36,454 bases of DNA. Origin: Solobacterium sp. (lineage in GTDB: Bacteria > Bacillota_I > Bacilli_A > Erysipelotrichales > Erysipelotrichaceae). Positions 16,104 through 23,796 of the stretch are shown in pieces. A program made the translations under genes and the position numbers. Below the pieces are notes generated by a model that did not search any database, had not been told where the DNA came from, and was given only the letters and a program-made list of their open reading frames with translations. The stretch is from positions 1 to 36,454 of the forward strand of contig JAILCN010000116.1 in assembly GCA_024680365.1 (NCBI GenBank), read 5' to 3'. Each line of letters starts with the position of its first letter. Positions within the stretch are counted from its first letter, which is position 1.

Positions 16104-16909
16104 CAGTAACGTTCATTGCCGTCGTCTTCATAGGAGATGACGGTTTTTTCATATGCGTCGTTTTTCAGCATTGCTGTGTCTTCGCCGCTGAAGACGCGCT
16201 GCGTGCCGGGCCGAAGGGAGGCAAGGATCCTTCTGATCCGTTCCGGATCGACCGCAAAGTATGTTCCGCAGTCTTCGCAGGATGATTTGGCAGTCATATG
16301 GATCGAACGGCATCCTGTTTTCTGCAGGATCTTTGCGGCATTGTGTTCACTGACACCGCCGCCGGGCAATATTTCCATTCTGCCGCCAAAGCGTGACTGA
16401 AGATCCCGGATCACGGGAATTCCCAGTTCCGTGTTTTCTGCGCCGCCGGATGTCAGGATCCGGTCAATGCCGTACTTGGCCAGTGTTTCCGCTGCAGCGA
16501 ACAGATCAGGCGTCTCGTCAAACGCCTTATGAAAGACAGCTTCTCTGCCGTAAGAATGGATCAGCCGGACCATCTGTTCCGTAAACTGTGTGTCAACGGT
16601 CAGATCACTGTTCAGGACGCCGAACACAATGCCGTCAGCTCCGTTTTCCAGAAAGAATTCCGCATCTTTCAGCATCGTATCCTTTTCATAAGCATTGTAA
16701 ACAAAGCCTGCCGGACGGGGCCGGACCATGCAGAGGATCCTGCCCGGGTAGATCTTTCTGCTTTCAATAAATGTTGCCTGGGACGGCGTCAGGCCGCCGA
16801 GTTCCAGCGCGCAGTTCAGCTCGATCCTGTCAACTTCTCTGACGGATGCCGCATGAGCCGCATCAGATGTGCTTCCGGCACAGATTTCAACCGTTATACT
16901 GCCGATCAT
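16103..16909 (-). CDS. cutC: CutC family protein
   Basis: 268-residue TIM-barrel protein of the CutC family, historically linked to copper homeostasis, though its biochemical role is not settled. Typical segments are VEICAGSTSDAAHAASVREVDRIELNCALELGGLTPS at the start, MVRPRPAGFVY, GADGIVFGVLNSDLTVD, AVFHKAFDETPD, RILTSGGAENTE and ILPGGGVSEHNA. It carries a C-terminal extension of about 45 residues rich in Cys, Asp and Arg (SCEDCGTYFAVDPERIRRILASL). ATG at 16909 follows GGGAGGAAC. It is alone between a shared terminator and a divergent promoter region with the Mrp-type gene. Confidence 0.92.
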   Translation of the reverse strand: MIGSITVEICAGSTSDAAHAASVREVDRIELNCALELGGLTPSQATFIESRKIYPGRILCMVRPRPAGFVYNAYEKDTMLKDAEFFLENGADGIVFGVLNSDLTVDTQFTEQMVRLIHSYGREAVFHKAFDETPDLFAAAETLAKYGIDRILTSGGAENTELGIPVIRDLQSRFGGRMEILPGGGVSEHNAAKILQKTGCRSIHMTAKSSCEDCGTYFAVDPERIRRILASLRPGTQRVFSGEDTAMLKNDAYEKTVISYEDDGNERY

Positions 16910-16942
16910 TTCAGTTCCTCCCGCAGTGATTCGTGTATTTCA

Positions 16943-16972
16943 TTCTCAATTATCGTCAATCTGATGTAAAAT
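16943..16972 (+). promoter_or_regulatory. Promoter of the Mrp-type ATPase gene
   Basis: TTCTCA (16943-16948), an 18-nt spacer and TAAAAT (16967-16972) are followed by GAGGTG (SD) and the ATG at 16991. Moderate match only. The opposite strand carries TTGACG with a poor -10 (TACACG) that may serve cutC. Confidence 0.45.
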
Positions 16973-16990
16973 AGCAACGAGGTGAATAGA

Positions 16991-17839
16991 ATGAGTGAAA
17001 ATGCGAATCAGAGTAACTGCAATCATCAGTGTGAAGGATGCAGTGTTGAAAACTGCGGAGGCAGAACGAATCCGGCAAGCTTCCGGATCGAACCGAACAG
17101 CAGATCTTCCATTAAGAAGATCATCGGCGTTGTATCGGGAAAAGGCGGTGTCGGAAAGTCTTTCGTGACATCGATGCTGGCTGCTGAAATGCAGAGAAGA
17201 GGAAACAGAACAGCCGTCCTGGACGGCGATATTACCGGACCGAGCCAGGCAGTGTCTTTTGGCATTCATGAAAAAGCGCTCTCTGACGGTGAAGTGATCT
17301 ATCCTGCTGTCACACCGGCCGGAACCCAGGTCATCAGCATGAATATGCTGCTGAATGAAGACGATGTTCCTGTCATCTGGAGAGGACCGGTCGTTTCCGG
17401 CATCCTGAAGCAGTTCTATCAGGAAGTGCTCTGGGAAGATGTTGACTATATGTTTGTTGACATGCCTCCGGGAACAAGTGATGTCCCGCTGACAATGTTC
17501 CAGTCCATTCCTCTGGACGGCATCATCGTTGTGACTTCTCCTCAGGAGCTTGTTTCCATGGTCGTCGCGAAAGCGATCAACATGGCGAAGGCAATGAACG
17601 TGAAGATCCTTGGTCTGATCGAGAACATGTCTTACGTGCAGTGTCCCTGCTGCAATGAAAAGATCATGGCATTCGGCCAGTCGCATCTGAATGAGACAGC
17701 AGCGAAATATGGACTTCCTGTCCTTGCGAAGCTTCCTCTGGATCCCCGCATTGCGGAAGCGTGCGACAGAGGACAGATCGAAGATCTCGAAGTTGAGGAG
17801 ATCAAACCGGCAGCTGACGTACTTGAGACTCTCAGCTGA
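16991..17839 (+). CDS. Mrp/NBP35-family iron-sulfur carrier ATPase
   Basis: Deviant P-loop NTPase of 282 residues that probably holds and transfers an Fe-S cluster (ApbC/NBP35/Mrp family). The N-terminus has cysteines C10, C14, C17 and C22 (CNHQCEGCSVENC), a probable cluster site. The Walker A is GKGGVGKS (50-57), with VDMPPGTSDVPLT as the Mrp signature, and a C-terminal CPCC (218-221) is the dimer-bridging cluster motif. Start ATG at 16991 is chosen for its spacing from GAGGTG at 16978-16983. The GTG at 16982 overlaps the SD. No isc/suf genes are in the window. Confidence 0.93.
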   Translation: MSENANQSNCNHQCEGCSVENCGGRTNPASFRIEPNSRSSIKKIIGVVSGKGGVGKSFVTSMLAAEMQRRGNRTAVLDGDITGPSQAVSFGIHEKALSDGEVIYPAVTPAGTQVISMNMLLNEDDVPVIWRGPVVSGILKQFYQEVLWEDVDYMFVDMPPGTSDVPLTMFQSIPLDGIIVVTSPQELVSMVVAKAINMAKAMNVKILGLIENMSYVQCPCCNEKIMAFGQSHLNETAAKYGLPVLAKLPLDPRIAEACDRGQIEDLEVEEIKPAADVLETLS

Positions 17840-17840
17840 A

Positions 17841-17873
17841 ATTCAAACAGTGTTCACGGAAAGTTCACAGAAG
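17841..17873. promoter_or_regulatory. Three 11-bp-phased direct repeats, candidate response-regulator site
   Basis: ATTCAA (17841), GTTCAC (17852) and GTTCAC (17863) are spaced exactly 11 bp apart. This one-turn phasing is typical of OmpR/PhoB-family binding sites. The last copy lies near the expected -35 of the following gene (TTCACA, then a weak CATAAC at 16 nt), which suggests autoregulation by the encoded regulator. That the regulator binds here is an inference. Confidence 0.55.
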
Positions 17874-17909
17874 ACCGTCAGAATACATAACAGAAAGAGG
17901 GCCTGAGAT

Positions 17910-18590
17910 ATGACACGAATTCTGATTACAGACGATGAGATCAAGATCCGCGAGATGATCGCCAAATACGCAAAGCATGAAGGTTTTGAAACAGATGAAG
18001 CAAGCGACGGCATGGAAGCAGTTGACAAGTGCCGGGAAGAGAACTATGACCTTGTGATCATGGATGTCATGATGCCGAACCTGGACGGATTCTCCGCGGT
18101 CAAGGAGATCCGCAAATTCAAACCTGCACTTCCATTTATCATGCTGTCTGCGCTTGGTGAGGAATATGACAGGATCCATGGCTTTGATGTGGGCGTCGAC
18201 GATTATGTCGTCAAGCCGTTCTCCAGCCGTGAACTGATGATGCGGATCCACGCGATCCTCAAGCGGGTCAGTCCTGCGGCAGCCGCCCAGGACATCCGCG
18301 AGATCGGCGGCATGCAGATCAACTATTCCGCCCGGACGGTCACCATTGACGGAGAACGGGTCCAGCTTTCACCGAAGGAATATGAGCTGCTGACGTATCT
18401 GGTGAAAAACGAGGGGATCGCTCTGACCAGAGAACAGCTTCTGCAGAATGTATGGGGCTATGATTTCTTCGGAGACGACAGAACTCTTGATACGCATATC
18501 AAACTGCTCAGAAAGAATCTGGGCGAATATGCAAAATATATCGTTACATTAAGAGGAGTAGGATACCGTTTTGAAAAGACCGGAGAATAA
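17910..18590 (+). CDS. OmpR/PhoB-family response regulator (system 2)
   Basis: 226-residue regulator. The receiver domain has D8/D9, phosphoacceptor D52 in IMDVMMPNLDG, and K102 in DDYVVKPF. A linker (PAAAAQDIREIGG) leads to a winged-helix domain ending in LRGVGYRFEKTGE. It is a paralogue of the regulator at 3279: same length class, same MTRILI(V/T)DDE start, and the same junction with its kinase. SD is GAGGGCC just before ATG 17910. The upstream 11-bp-phased repeats may be its own target. The 3' end overlaps the kinase reading frame by 20 nt. Confidence 0.95.
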   Translation: MTRILITDDEIKIREMIAKYAKHEGFETDEASDGMEAVDKCREENYDLVIMDVMMPNLDGFSAVKEIRKFKPALPFIMLSALGEEYDRIHGFDVGVDDYVVKPFSSRELMMRIHAILKRVSPAAAAQDIREIGGMQINYSARTVTIDGERVQLSPKEYELLTYLVKNEGIALTREQLLQNVWGYDFFGDDRTLDTHIKLLRKNLGEYAKYIVTLRGVGYRFEKTGE

Positions 18591-20013
18591 AAAAAGAATG
18601 TCGCTGAAACTGAAAATCGGCAGTTATCTGCTGATTTTTGGACTTGGCATGATCTCACTGCTGGTCGTCTTTCAGATGTTTCTGCTGGAGCCGATGTATG
18701 AGTCGAACAAGATCAGATTTGTAAAAGAGATCTCTGATTCTGTTCTGAAATACATGAAGACGGATGAACTGGACGATGTGATCGAAAGCCAGCAGGTCCG
18801 CACAGACGCCTGCATCGCTGTATACAGACCGTCAGAGGGAAGCTATGAGGAAGCGCGCTTCTCAAACTGCATGCATTACAGACTGAGTGCGCTGGAGATC
18901 CTTGAGAATACCGCGAAAGCTTCAAAGTCTTCAGACGGTACATATCTGTATGTCGGTGAAAGGGAAATGAAGGGAGAATCCCGGAACAGGCTGAAAGTCG
19001 TCGTTTATACGCGGATCGTAGCGGAAGAAGACGATGATGACGGAAATGCCGTCATCATGGTGAATTCCACCATTTCACCAATCGACGCGGCAGTGAAGAC
19101 ACTGCAGTCGCAGCTGCTTTATTTCGGAGCGATCGTAGTGATCGGCGTGATCGTGCTGACATATCTGATGAACTGGCGGATCGCAGAACCGCTGATGCAT
19201 ATCAATGAATCAGCGAAGAAACTGTCAGAAGGCGAATATGAAAACAATCCTTCCACGAACAGATATCTGGAAGCGCAGGAGCTTAATGAGACGCTGTCAA
19301 GGGCGGCAGTGGATATTCGGAAAGCCGATCAGGCAAAACGTGACCTGATCGCCAATGTATCCCATGACCTGCGGACACCGCTGACGATGATCACAGGATA
19401 CGGCGAAATGATGCTGGACCTTCCGGAAGAAAAAACGGATGAGAATGTGCAGGTCATTATTGATGAATCAAAACGTCTGAATACACTTGTAAACGATCTG
19501 CTTGATCTTTCCCGTCTGCAGGAAGGAAAGATCACGATCTCTTCTGAATCATTTGATCTCGCGTCACTGATCCGCAGTGAAATGCGGAAATATGATGTAT
19601 ACCGGATGAAAGATGGCTTCCGGATCGAGGAATACATCTGTGAAAACGCGGAGGTGACAGGTGATCAGAAACGCCTTGCCCAGGTGTTCAACAATTTCAT
19701 GACGAACGCGATCAACTACTGCGGTGAGGCAAAGCATATCATTGTCCGCACAGAAACAGACAAAGGCAGGGTAAAAGTGTCCGTGCAGGATTTCGGACCC
19801 GGGATCGCAGAAAAAGATCTGAAGAATATCTGGGACAGATATTACAAAGTAGACCGGGAACATGTCAGAGTGTCATCGGGAAGCGGGATCGGTCTGGCGA
19901 TCGCAAAGGAGATCCTGGATCTGCATCACTGCGGATATGGTGTTGAAAGCAAAGTGGATCAGGGAAGCACGTTCTGGTTCAGCCTGCCGCTTCAAGAAAG
20001 AGAACGAGTATAA
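18571..20013 (+). CDS. Membrane sensor histidine kinase (system 2)
   Basis: 480-residue kinase with TM helices at about 14-34 and 183-203 and an extracytoplasmic sensor region between them containing two cysteines (TDACIAVY, SNCMHY). A HAMP region (NWRIAEPLMHINESAKKLSEGEY), H-box NVSHDLRTPL with His265, N-box NNFMTNAINYC, G1 DFGPGI and G2 SGSGIGLAIAK follow. The start is TTG 18571 within the regulator's last codons; ATG 18598 (residue 10) is an alternative with GGAG 12 nt upstream. The C-terminal LDLHHCGYGVESK...GSTFWFSL is nearly the same as in the kinase at 3931, showing that the two systems are paralogues. Its last 35 nt overlap the convergent A24 peptidase gene. Confidence 0.93.
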   Translation: MKRPENKKRMSLKLKIGSYLLIFGLGMISLLVVFQMFLLEPMYESNKIRFVKEISDSVLKYMKTDELDDVIESQQVRTDACIAVYRPSEGSYEEARFSNCMHYRLSALEILENTAKASKSSDGTYLYVGEREMKGESRNRLKVVVYTRIVAEEDDDDGNAVIMVNSTISPIDAAVKTLQSQLLYFGAIVVIGVIVLTYLMNWRIAEPLMHINESAKKLSEGEYENNPSTNRYLEAQELNETLSRAAVDIRKADQAKRDLIANVSHDLRTPLTMITGYGEMMLDLPEEKTDENVQVIIDESKRLNTLVNDLLDLSRLQEGKITISSESFDLASLIRSEMRKYDVYRMKDGFRIEEYICENAEVTGDQKRLAQVFNNFMTNAINYCGEAKHIIVRTETDKGRVKVSVQDFGPGIAEKDLKNIWDRYYKVDREHVRVSSGSGIGLAIAKEILDLHHCGYGVESKVDQGSTFWFSLPLQERERV

Positions 20014-20578
20014 AACCGGCAGTAAGAAACGGCGCAAAAGGGATCTGTCTTTCAGGCGGATCCTTTTTTATGGCAGCAGCGATCAGTACCAGCAAGGCAG
20101 CGCAGGCAGTCGCCGTGCATACTCTGGTTCCAGCGGACAGACTGAACGCGGCGATCAGCTTGACGTCCCCGGCTCCCATCATTCCTTTGCGGGAAAACAA
20201 AGAAAGCACTGCATAAATGAAAAGTGCGGTATAAATGCCTTCGGCTCTGACGGATCTGAGATTCAGGAAAATGATCAGAACGTGGCAGAGGTCAGGGATC
20301 TCCCGCCATTTCAGATCCTGCCATGAAGAGGCTGCCAGAACAGGAACCGTGAGGATCGTCCGCACAGTCAGCGTGCGGCAGAGAGCATACTGGCCAAGAC
20401 ATACCAGTGCTGAAAACGCCAGTACTGCCGCGTCTTCTCTTCCCGGATGCAGAAAACGATTCCGGTACTCCGGATAGGAAAGGAGCCCTCTGACGGACAG
20501 GATCCAGCAGAGTAATAAGGTGATCTTCCAGGCTGTGGTGTTCATACTTCTGTATATGCCGTTTTTCTGCAGATTCAT
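19979..20578 (-). CDS. Stand-alone A24-family prepilin-type peptidase
   Basis: 199-residue polytopic membrane aspartyl protease of the prepilin peptidase/TadV type. Catalytic aspartates are expected at D88 in SWQDLKWREIPD and D138 in the GAGDVKL motif. About six hydrophobic helices are visible. The cysteine-rich methyltransferase domain of full-length PilD is absent. No pilin or secretion genes are in the window, so the substrate must be encoded elsewhere. The start is uncertain: ATG 20578 lacks an SD, and ATG 20545 is a poor alternative. The gene is convergent with kinase 2 and overlaps it by 35 bp, with no separate terminator visible. Confidence 0.82.
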   Translation of the reverse strand: MNLQKNGIYRSMNTTAWKITLLLCWILSVRGLLSYPEYRNRFLHPGREDAAVLAFSALVCLGQYALCRTLTVRTILTVPVLAASSWQDLKWREIPDLCHVLIIFLNLRSVRAEGIYTALFIYAVLSLFSRKGMMGAGDVKLIAAFSLSAGTRVCTATACAALLVLIAAAIKKDPPERQIPFAPFLTAGFILVLFLEAAG

Positions 20579-20602
20579 AATAATTTCTTTTATTCAGTAA
20601 AG

Positions 20603-20631
20603 TTGGAGAAAAAACCCAGCGCGAGTATAAT
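20603..20631 (+). promoter_or_regulatory. Promoter of the rubrerythrin gene
   Basis: TTGGAG (20603-20608), a 17-nt spacer and TATAAT (20626-20631) form a strong promoter. The SD AGGAGG follows. No obvious PerR- or Fur-like palindrome is seen. Confidence 0.8.
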
Positions 20632-20652
20632 AGATGACAGGAGGACAAACGT

Positions 20653-21195
20653 ATGAAAGACATCAAAGGAACAAAAACTGAGAAAAATCTTGAAACTGCA
20701 TTTGCCGGTGAAAGCCAGGCCCGCAACAAGTATGATTACTGGGCAAGCAAGGCAAAGAAAGACGGCTACGAGCAGATCGCTGAGATTTTTGCTCTGACAG
20801 CAGGAAACGAAAAAGAACACGCCAAGATGTGGTTTAAATATCTGCAGGGCGGAAAGATCAAGGATACACCTGAGAATCTGCTGCAGGCTGCGCAGGGCGA
20901 GAACTATGAATGGACAGAAATGTACAAAGAGTTTGCCGAGACAGCTGAAGAAGAAGGTTTCCCGGAGATCGCCGCTCAGTTCAGAGGCGTTGCCCAGATC
21001 GAAAAGGAACATGAAGAGCGCTATACAAAGCTTCTGGAAAACATTAAGAACGAAGTCGTCTTCAAGAAAGAAGACGCTGTCGTATGGCAGTGCCGCAACT
21101 GCGGTTACACGGTAACAGCGATCGAAGCACCGCTGGTATGCCCGATCTGTGCACATCCGCAGAGCTACTTTGAGATCAAAAGAGAAAACTACTGA
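20653..21195 (+). CDS. Rubrerythrin
   Basis: 180-residue non-haem di-iron peroxidase that protects against hydrogen peroxide and oxygen in anaerobes. The N-terminal four-helix domain (1-135) carries the ligand motifs [27 protein letters not shown] (about 56-60) and IEKEHEERY. The C-terminal rubredoxin-like domain has CRNCG and CPICAHPQ (about 152-172), binding one iron. Its presence points to an anaerobic or microaerophilic lifestyle. It is a monocistronic unit with its own strong promoter and terminator. Confidence 0.95.
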   Translation: MKDIKGTKTEKNLETAFAGESQARNKYDYWASKAKKDGYEQIAEIFALTAGNEKEHAKMWFKYLQGGKIKDTPENLLQAAQGENYEWTEMYKEFAETAEEEGFPEIAAQFRGVAQIEKEHEERYTKLLENIKNEVVFKKEDAVVWQCRNCGYTVTAIEAPLVCPICAHPQSYFEIKRENY

Positions 21196-21202
21196 GATCC
21201 GG

Positions 21203-21232
21203 AAGACATCTTGCTGAGAGATGTCTTTTTTT
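21203..21232 (+). terminator. Terminator of the rubrerythrin gene
   Basis: AAGACATCT (21203-21211) pairs with AGATGTCTT (21219-21227) around a 7-nt loop, running into a seven-T tract. Confidence 0.92.
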
Positions 21233-21264
21233 CAGGGCATTTTGCTTTCCAGTCCGGGATCTTA

Positions 21265-21273
21265 TGCTAGAAT
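21265..21273 (+). promoter_or_regulatory. Extended -10 of the TSCPD gene
   Basis: TGCTAGAAT (hexamer TAGAAT 21268-21273). The -35 is not clear. AGGGAG (21281-21286) follows as SD. Confidence 0.5.
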
Positions 21274-21295
21274 ACAGGACAGGGAGATGAAAAAA

Positions 21296-21556
21296 ATGAG
21301 TACACATTACGAATACAAGCCGAAAGGCGTATGTTCTTCCAGAATGATCTTCGAGCTTGACGGAGACAGGATCGAGTCTCTCGAAGTCATCAACGGATGC
21401 AACGGAAATCTGAAAGGGATCGCTTCTCTTGTAAAGGGAAGAAAGATCGATGAAGTCATTGAATCTCTGGACGGGATCACCTGCGGCTTCAAGCCGACTT
21501 CCTGTCCTGATCAGATTGCAAGAGGACTGAAAGCATATCTTGCCGGGAATGAGTAA
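21296..21556 (+). CDS. Small TSCPD-domain protein
   Basis: 86-residue protein that matches the short TSCPD/TIGR03905 family, related to the C-terminal domain of some B12-dependent ribonucleotide reductases; function unknown. Conserved cysteines sit in KGVCSS, NGCNGN, TCGFK and SCPDQIA, a pattern suited to metal binding or redox. Start ATG 21296 is at good spacing from AGGGAG; the ATG at 21287 touches it. Transcribed alone. The terminator hairpin begins inside the last codons. Confidence 0.85.
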   Translation: MSTHYEYKPKGVCSSRMIFELDGDRIESLEVINGCNGNLKGIASLVKGRKIDEVIESLDGITCGFKPTSCPDQIARGLKAYLAGNE

Positions 21557-21571
21557 ACCTCATTCTTTTTT
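21547..21571 (+). terminator. Terminator overlapping the TSCPD stop codon
   Basis: GAATGAG (21547-21553) pairs with CTCATTC (21559-21565) around TAAAC, then TTTTTT. The TAA stop codon (21554-21556) is in the loop. Confidence 0.88.
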
Positions 21572-21579
21572 GTCAGTGA

Positions 21580-21608
21580 TTGTCATTCTTTTCCGTAACT
21601 GATAAAAT
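21580..21608 (+). promoter_or_regulatory. Promoter of the lspA operon
   Basis: TTGTCA (21580-21585), a 17-nt spacer and TAAAAT (21603-21608) preceded by TGA (21600-21602) give a strong extended -10 promoter. AGGAG lies just before the ATG at 21634. Confidence 0.8.
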
Positions 21609-21633
21609 CTATTTTGTTTTACAGGAGCGAAAC

Positions 21634-22086
21634 ATGATCACAGTATTTATTTCTACAGCAGTTCTGGTACTGGACCTGCTTTCAAAATATCTGATCCAGA
21701 GCAATGAGAGCTGGCATCTGATCACAGTCATTGACGGCTTTTTTCAGATCCGCTACGCAAAAAACACCGGCATGGCATGGTCCATGCTGTCAGGACAGAC
21801 AGCGTTTCTTTCTGTTGTTGCATGCGCTGCGATCGGCTTCATGGTCTGGTATCTGAAGACATCCCGTCCGGACAAACTGACTAAGATCTGCCTTGCGCTG
21901 ATGATCGGCGGAGCAGCCGGCAATCTGTATGACAGACTGACGTTCGGCTATGTCAGAGATTTTCTTGATTTCTATATTTTCGGATATGATTTTCCGATCT
22001 TTAATATAGCGGATTCCGCACTGTGTATCGGAGTGTTTCTTCTGGTGATCGCATCACTCCGGGAAGGAAAAGAGAATGGCGCTTGA
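21634..22086 (+). CDS. lspA: Lipoprotein signal peptidase (signal peptidase II)
   Basis: Membrane aspartyl protease that removes signal peptides from prolipoproteins after lipidation. 150 residues, four TM helices. Family motifs: KNTGMAWS, GGAAGNLYDRL, YVRDFLDF with catalytic Asp109, and FNIADSAL with catalytic Asp127. Start ATG 21634 is preceded by AGGAG; an earlier in-frame start would begin inside the promoter. It overlaps the pseudouridine synthase gene by 11 nt. Likely clients in this window are the two lipoproteins at 14892 and 15613. Confidence 0.95.
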   Translation: MITVFISTAVLVLDLLSKYLIQSNESWHLITVIDGFFQIRYAKNTGMAWSMLSGQTAFLSVVACAAIGFMVWYLKTSRPDKLTKICLALMIGGAAGNLYDRLTFGYVRDFLDFYIFGYDFPIFNIADSALCIGVFLLVIASLREGKENGA

Positions 22087-22990
22087 GAAATGGACCGCAG
22101 AATGCGAAGATGAACGTCTTGATAAATATCTGAGTACGGTCAGCGGGATCTCCCGGACAAGGATCCAGGAACTTGCAAAAGCCGGACTGATTTTTGTGAA
22201 TGGAAAAGCTGTCAAAGCCGGCTTCAAGCTGAGCAGCGGCGATGAGATCAGCTGCGATGTTCCGGAAGAAGAAGTGATCGATATCCTGCCCGAGAATATT
22301 CCCCTGGATATTCTGTATGAGGACAGTGACATCATAGTGATCAACAAGCCGAAAGGAATGGTCGTTCATCCGGCTGTCGGGAATTATACCGGCACGCTTG
22401 TCAATGCTCTGATGTATCACTGCAGTGATCTTTCCGGGATCAACGGTGTGATCCGTCCCGGCATCGTGCATCGGATCGACAAAGATACGACCGGCTGCAT
22501 CGTTGCCTGCAAGAATGATGCGGCGCATGTATCCATTTCCAGACAGCTCGAAAACAAGACATGCCGGCGTACTTACCAGGCGATCGTCATGGGCAATATC
22601 GTTCATGACAGCGGCGTCATTGACGCGCCGATCGGACGTGACCCCCGTGACCGGCAGAAGATGACGGTAACGGATAAAAACAGCCGGAATGCCGTGACCC
22701 ATTTCCGCGTGATCAGGCGATTCAAAAACGCGTGCCATGTGGAATGTACGCTGGAAACCGGCCGAACACATCAGATCCGCGTGCATATGAAGTATATCGG
22801 TCATCCGGTCATGGGTGATGAGAAATACGGGAAGAAATGTCGTTATATGGATACCGAGGGACAGGTGCTGCACGCGTCTGACCTGTATCTTGTTCATCCG
22901 TCCGCCGGCGAGGAAATGCATTTCAGCGCGCCGCTGCCGGATTACTTTGAAAAACTGCTGGCGATCCTGGAGAAGGAGTCTGAAAAATGA
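22076..22990 (+). CDS. RluA/RluD-family pseudouridine synthase
   Basis: 304-residue enzyme that converts uridine to pseudouridine, probably in large-subunit rRNA. An N-terminal S4 RNA-binding domain (about 12-70, RLDKYLSTVSGISRTRIQELAKAGLIFVNG) precedes the catalytic domain with HRIDKDTTG, catalytic Asp135. ETGRTHQIRVHMKYIGHPVMGDEKYG is the conserved 3' motif. It is most like RluD (YlyB), which is commonly found next to lspA in Bacillota, as here. ATG 22076 lies inside the end of lspA. The ATGA overlap with the rhomboid gene keeps the three together. Confidence 0.93.
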   Translation: MALEKWTAECEDERLDKYLSTVSGISRTRIQELAKAGLIFVNGKAVKAGFKLSSGDEISCDVPEEEVIDILPENIPLDILYEDSDIIVINKPKGMVVHPAVGNYTGTLVNALMYHCSDLSGINGVIRPGIVHRIDKDTTGCIVACKNDAAHVSISRQLENKTCRRTYQAIVMGNIVHDSGVIDAPIGRDPRDRQKMTVTDKNSRNAVTHFRVIRRFKNACHVECTLETGRTHQIRVHMKYIGHPVMGDEKYGKKCRYMDTEGQVLHASDLYLVHPSAGEEMHFSAPLPDYFEKLLAILEKESEK

Positions 22991-23793
22991 ATCGGTTCAG
23001 GATCCTGCCGGGAACGACAGCCGTCGCGGTGATCTGCACGATCATTTTTATCCTGACCCAGGTATGCGGCATGGCCAATCAGGCCGAAGCGGTGATCCTG
23101 TGCGGGGCATACTATAAACCGTTTATTTTATGCGGCGAATACTGGCGGCTGCTGTCTGCCGGATTCGTGCATATCGGCATCCTGCACCTGGCGGTCAATA
23201 TGATGTCGCTGTTCAATCTCGGTTCCTTTATGGAACAGAAGCTCGGCACATTCAAATATATGACGGTTCTGCTGTGTTCCGTAGCCGGCGGTTCCCTGTT
23301 TACCTTCTGTATGGACGGCAATACCGTTTCCGGCGGTCTTTCCGGCGGTCTGTATGGTCTTCTGGCTGGGTTTTCTCTGATCATCTTCAGCATGGATCTG
23401 GCAAAGGTGCCGGCAGTGCGCAGCGCCCTGATCCGTACGTATTTGATCTGCATACTGATCAATTTCATGCCTTCGATTGCGGTCAGCGCTCATATCGGCG
23501 GCTATGTGACAGGTCTGTTTCTGACCGGCATTCTGTCGGAAGATGTCAGAAAAAAGATCAGCATCGTTCATCTCAGGACAGCAGCCGTACTGATGCTGGC
23601 AGTCCTGTGTTTCTTCAGCTGGCAGAGGAGAAATCTTCCTGCCGGACAGTATTATCTGATGTCGGATTATAATATACTGAAAAAGGAAAGTGAGATCGGC
23701 ATGAAAAACTATGCAAAGAATATGGCAGTGCGCCTTGACAGACTGTATGACATGGAAGGCACGCTGGAGTGGCTGATCGGAAAGGAAGACTGA
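22987..23793 (+). CDS. Rhomboid-family intramembrane serine protease
   Basis: 268-residue polytopic protease that cleaves within TM helices. The HLAVNMMSLFNLG segment (67-79) is the conserved HxxxN helix, GLSGGLYG gives the nucleophile Ser119, and AHIGGYVTG supplies His169. About six to seven TM helices are seen, with a cytoplasmic or peripheral tail after about residue 205. It lacks the TPR part of GluP. Starts in an ATGA overlap with the pseudouridine synthase gene; dCMP deaminase follows 3 nt later. Confidence 0.9.
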   Translation: MNRFRILPGTTAVAVICTIIFILTQVCGMANQAEAVILCGAYYKPFILCGEYWRLLSAGFVHIGILHLAVNMMSLFNLGSFMEQKLGTFKYMTVLLCSVAGGSLFTFCMDGNTVSGGLSGGLYGLLAGFSLIIFSMDLAKVPAVRSALIRTYLICILINFMPSIAVSAHIGGYVTGLFLTGILSEDVRKKISIVHLRTAAVLMLAVLCFFSWQRRNLPAGQYYLMSDYNILKKESEIGMKNYAKNMAVRLDRLYDMEGTLEWLIGKED

Positions 23794-23796
23794 ATC

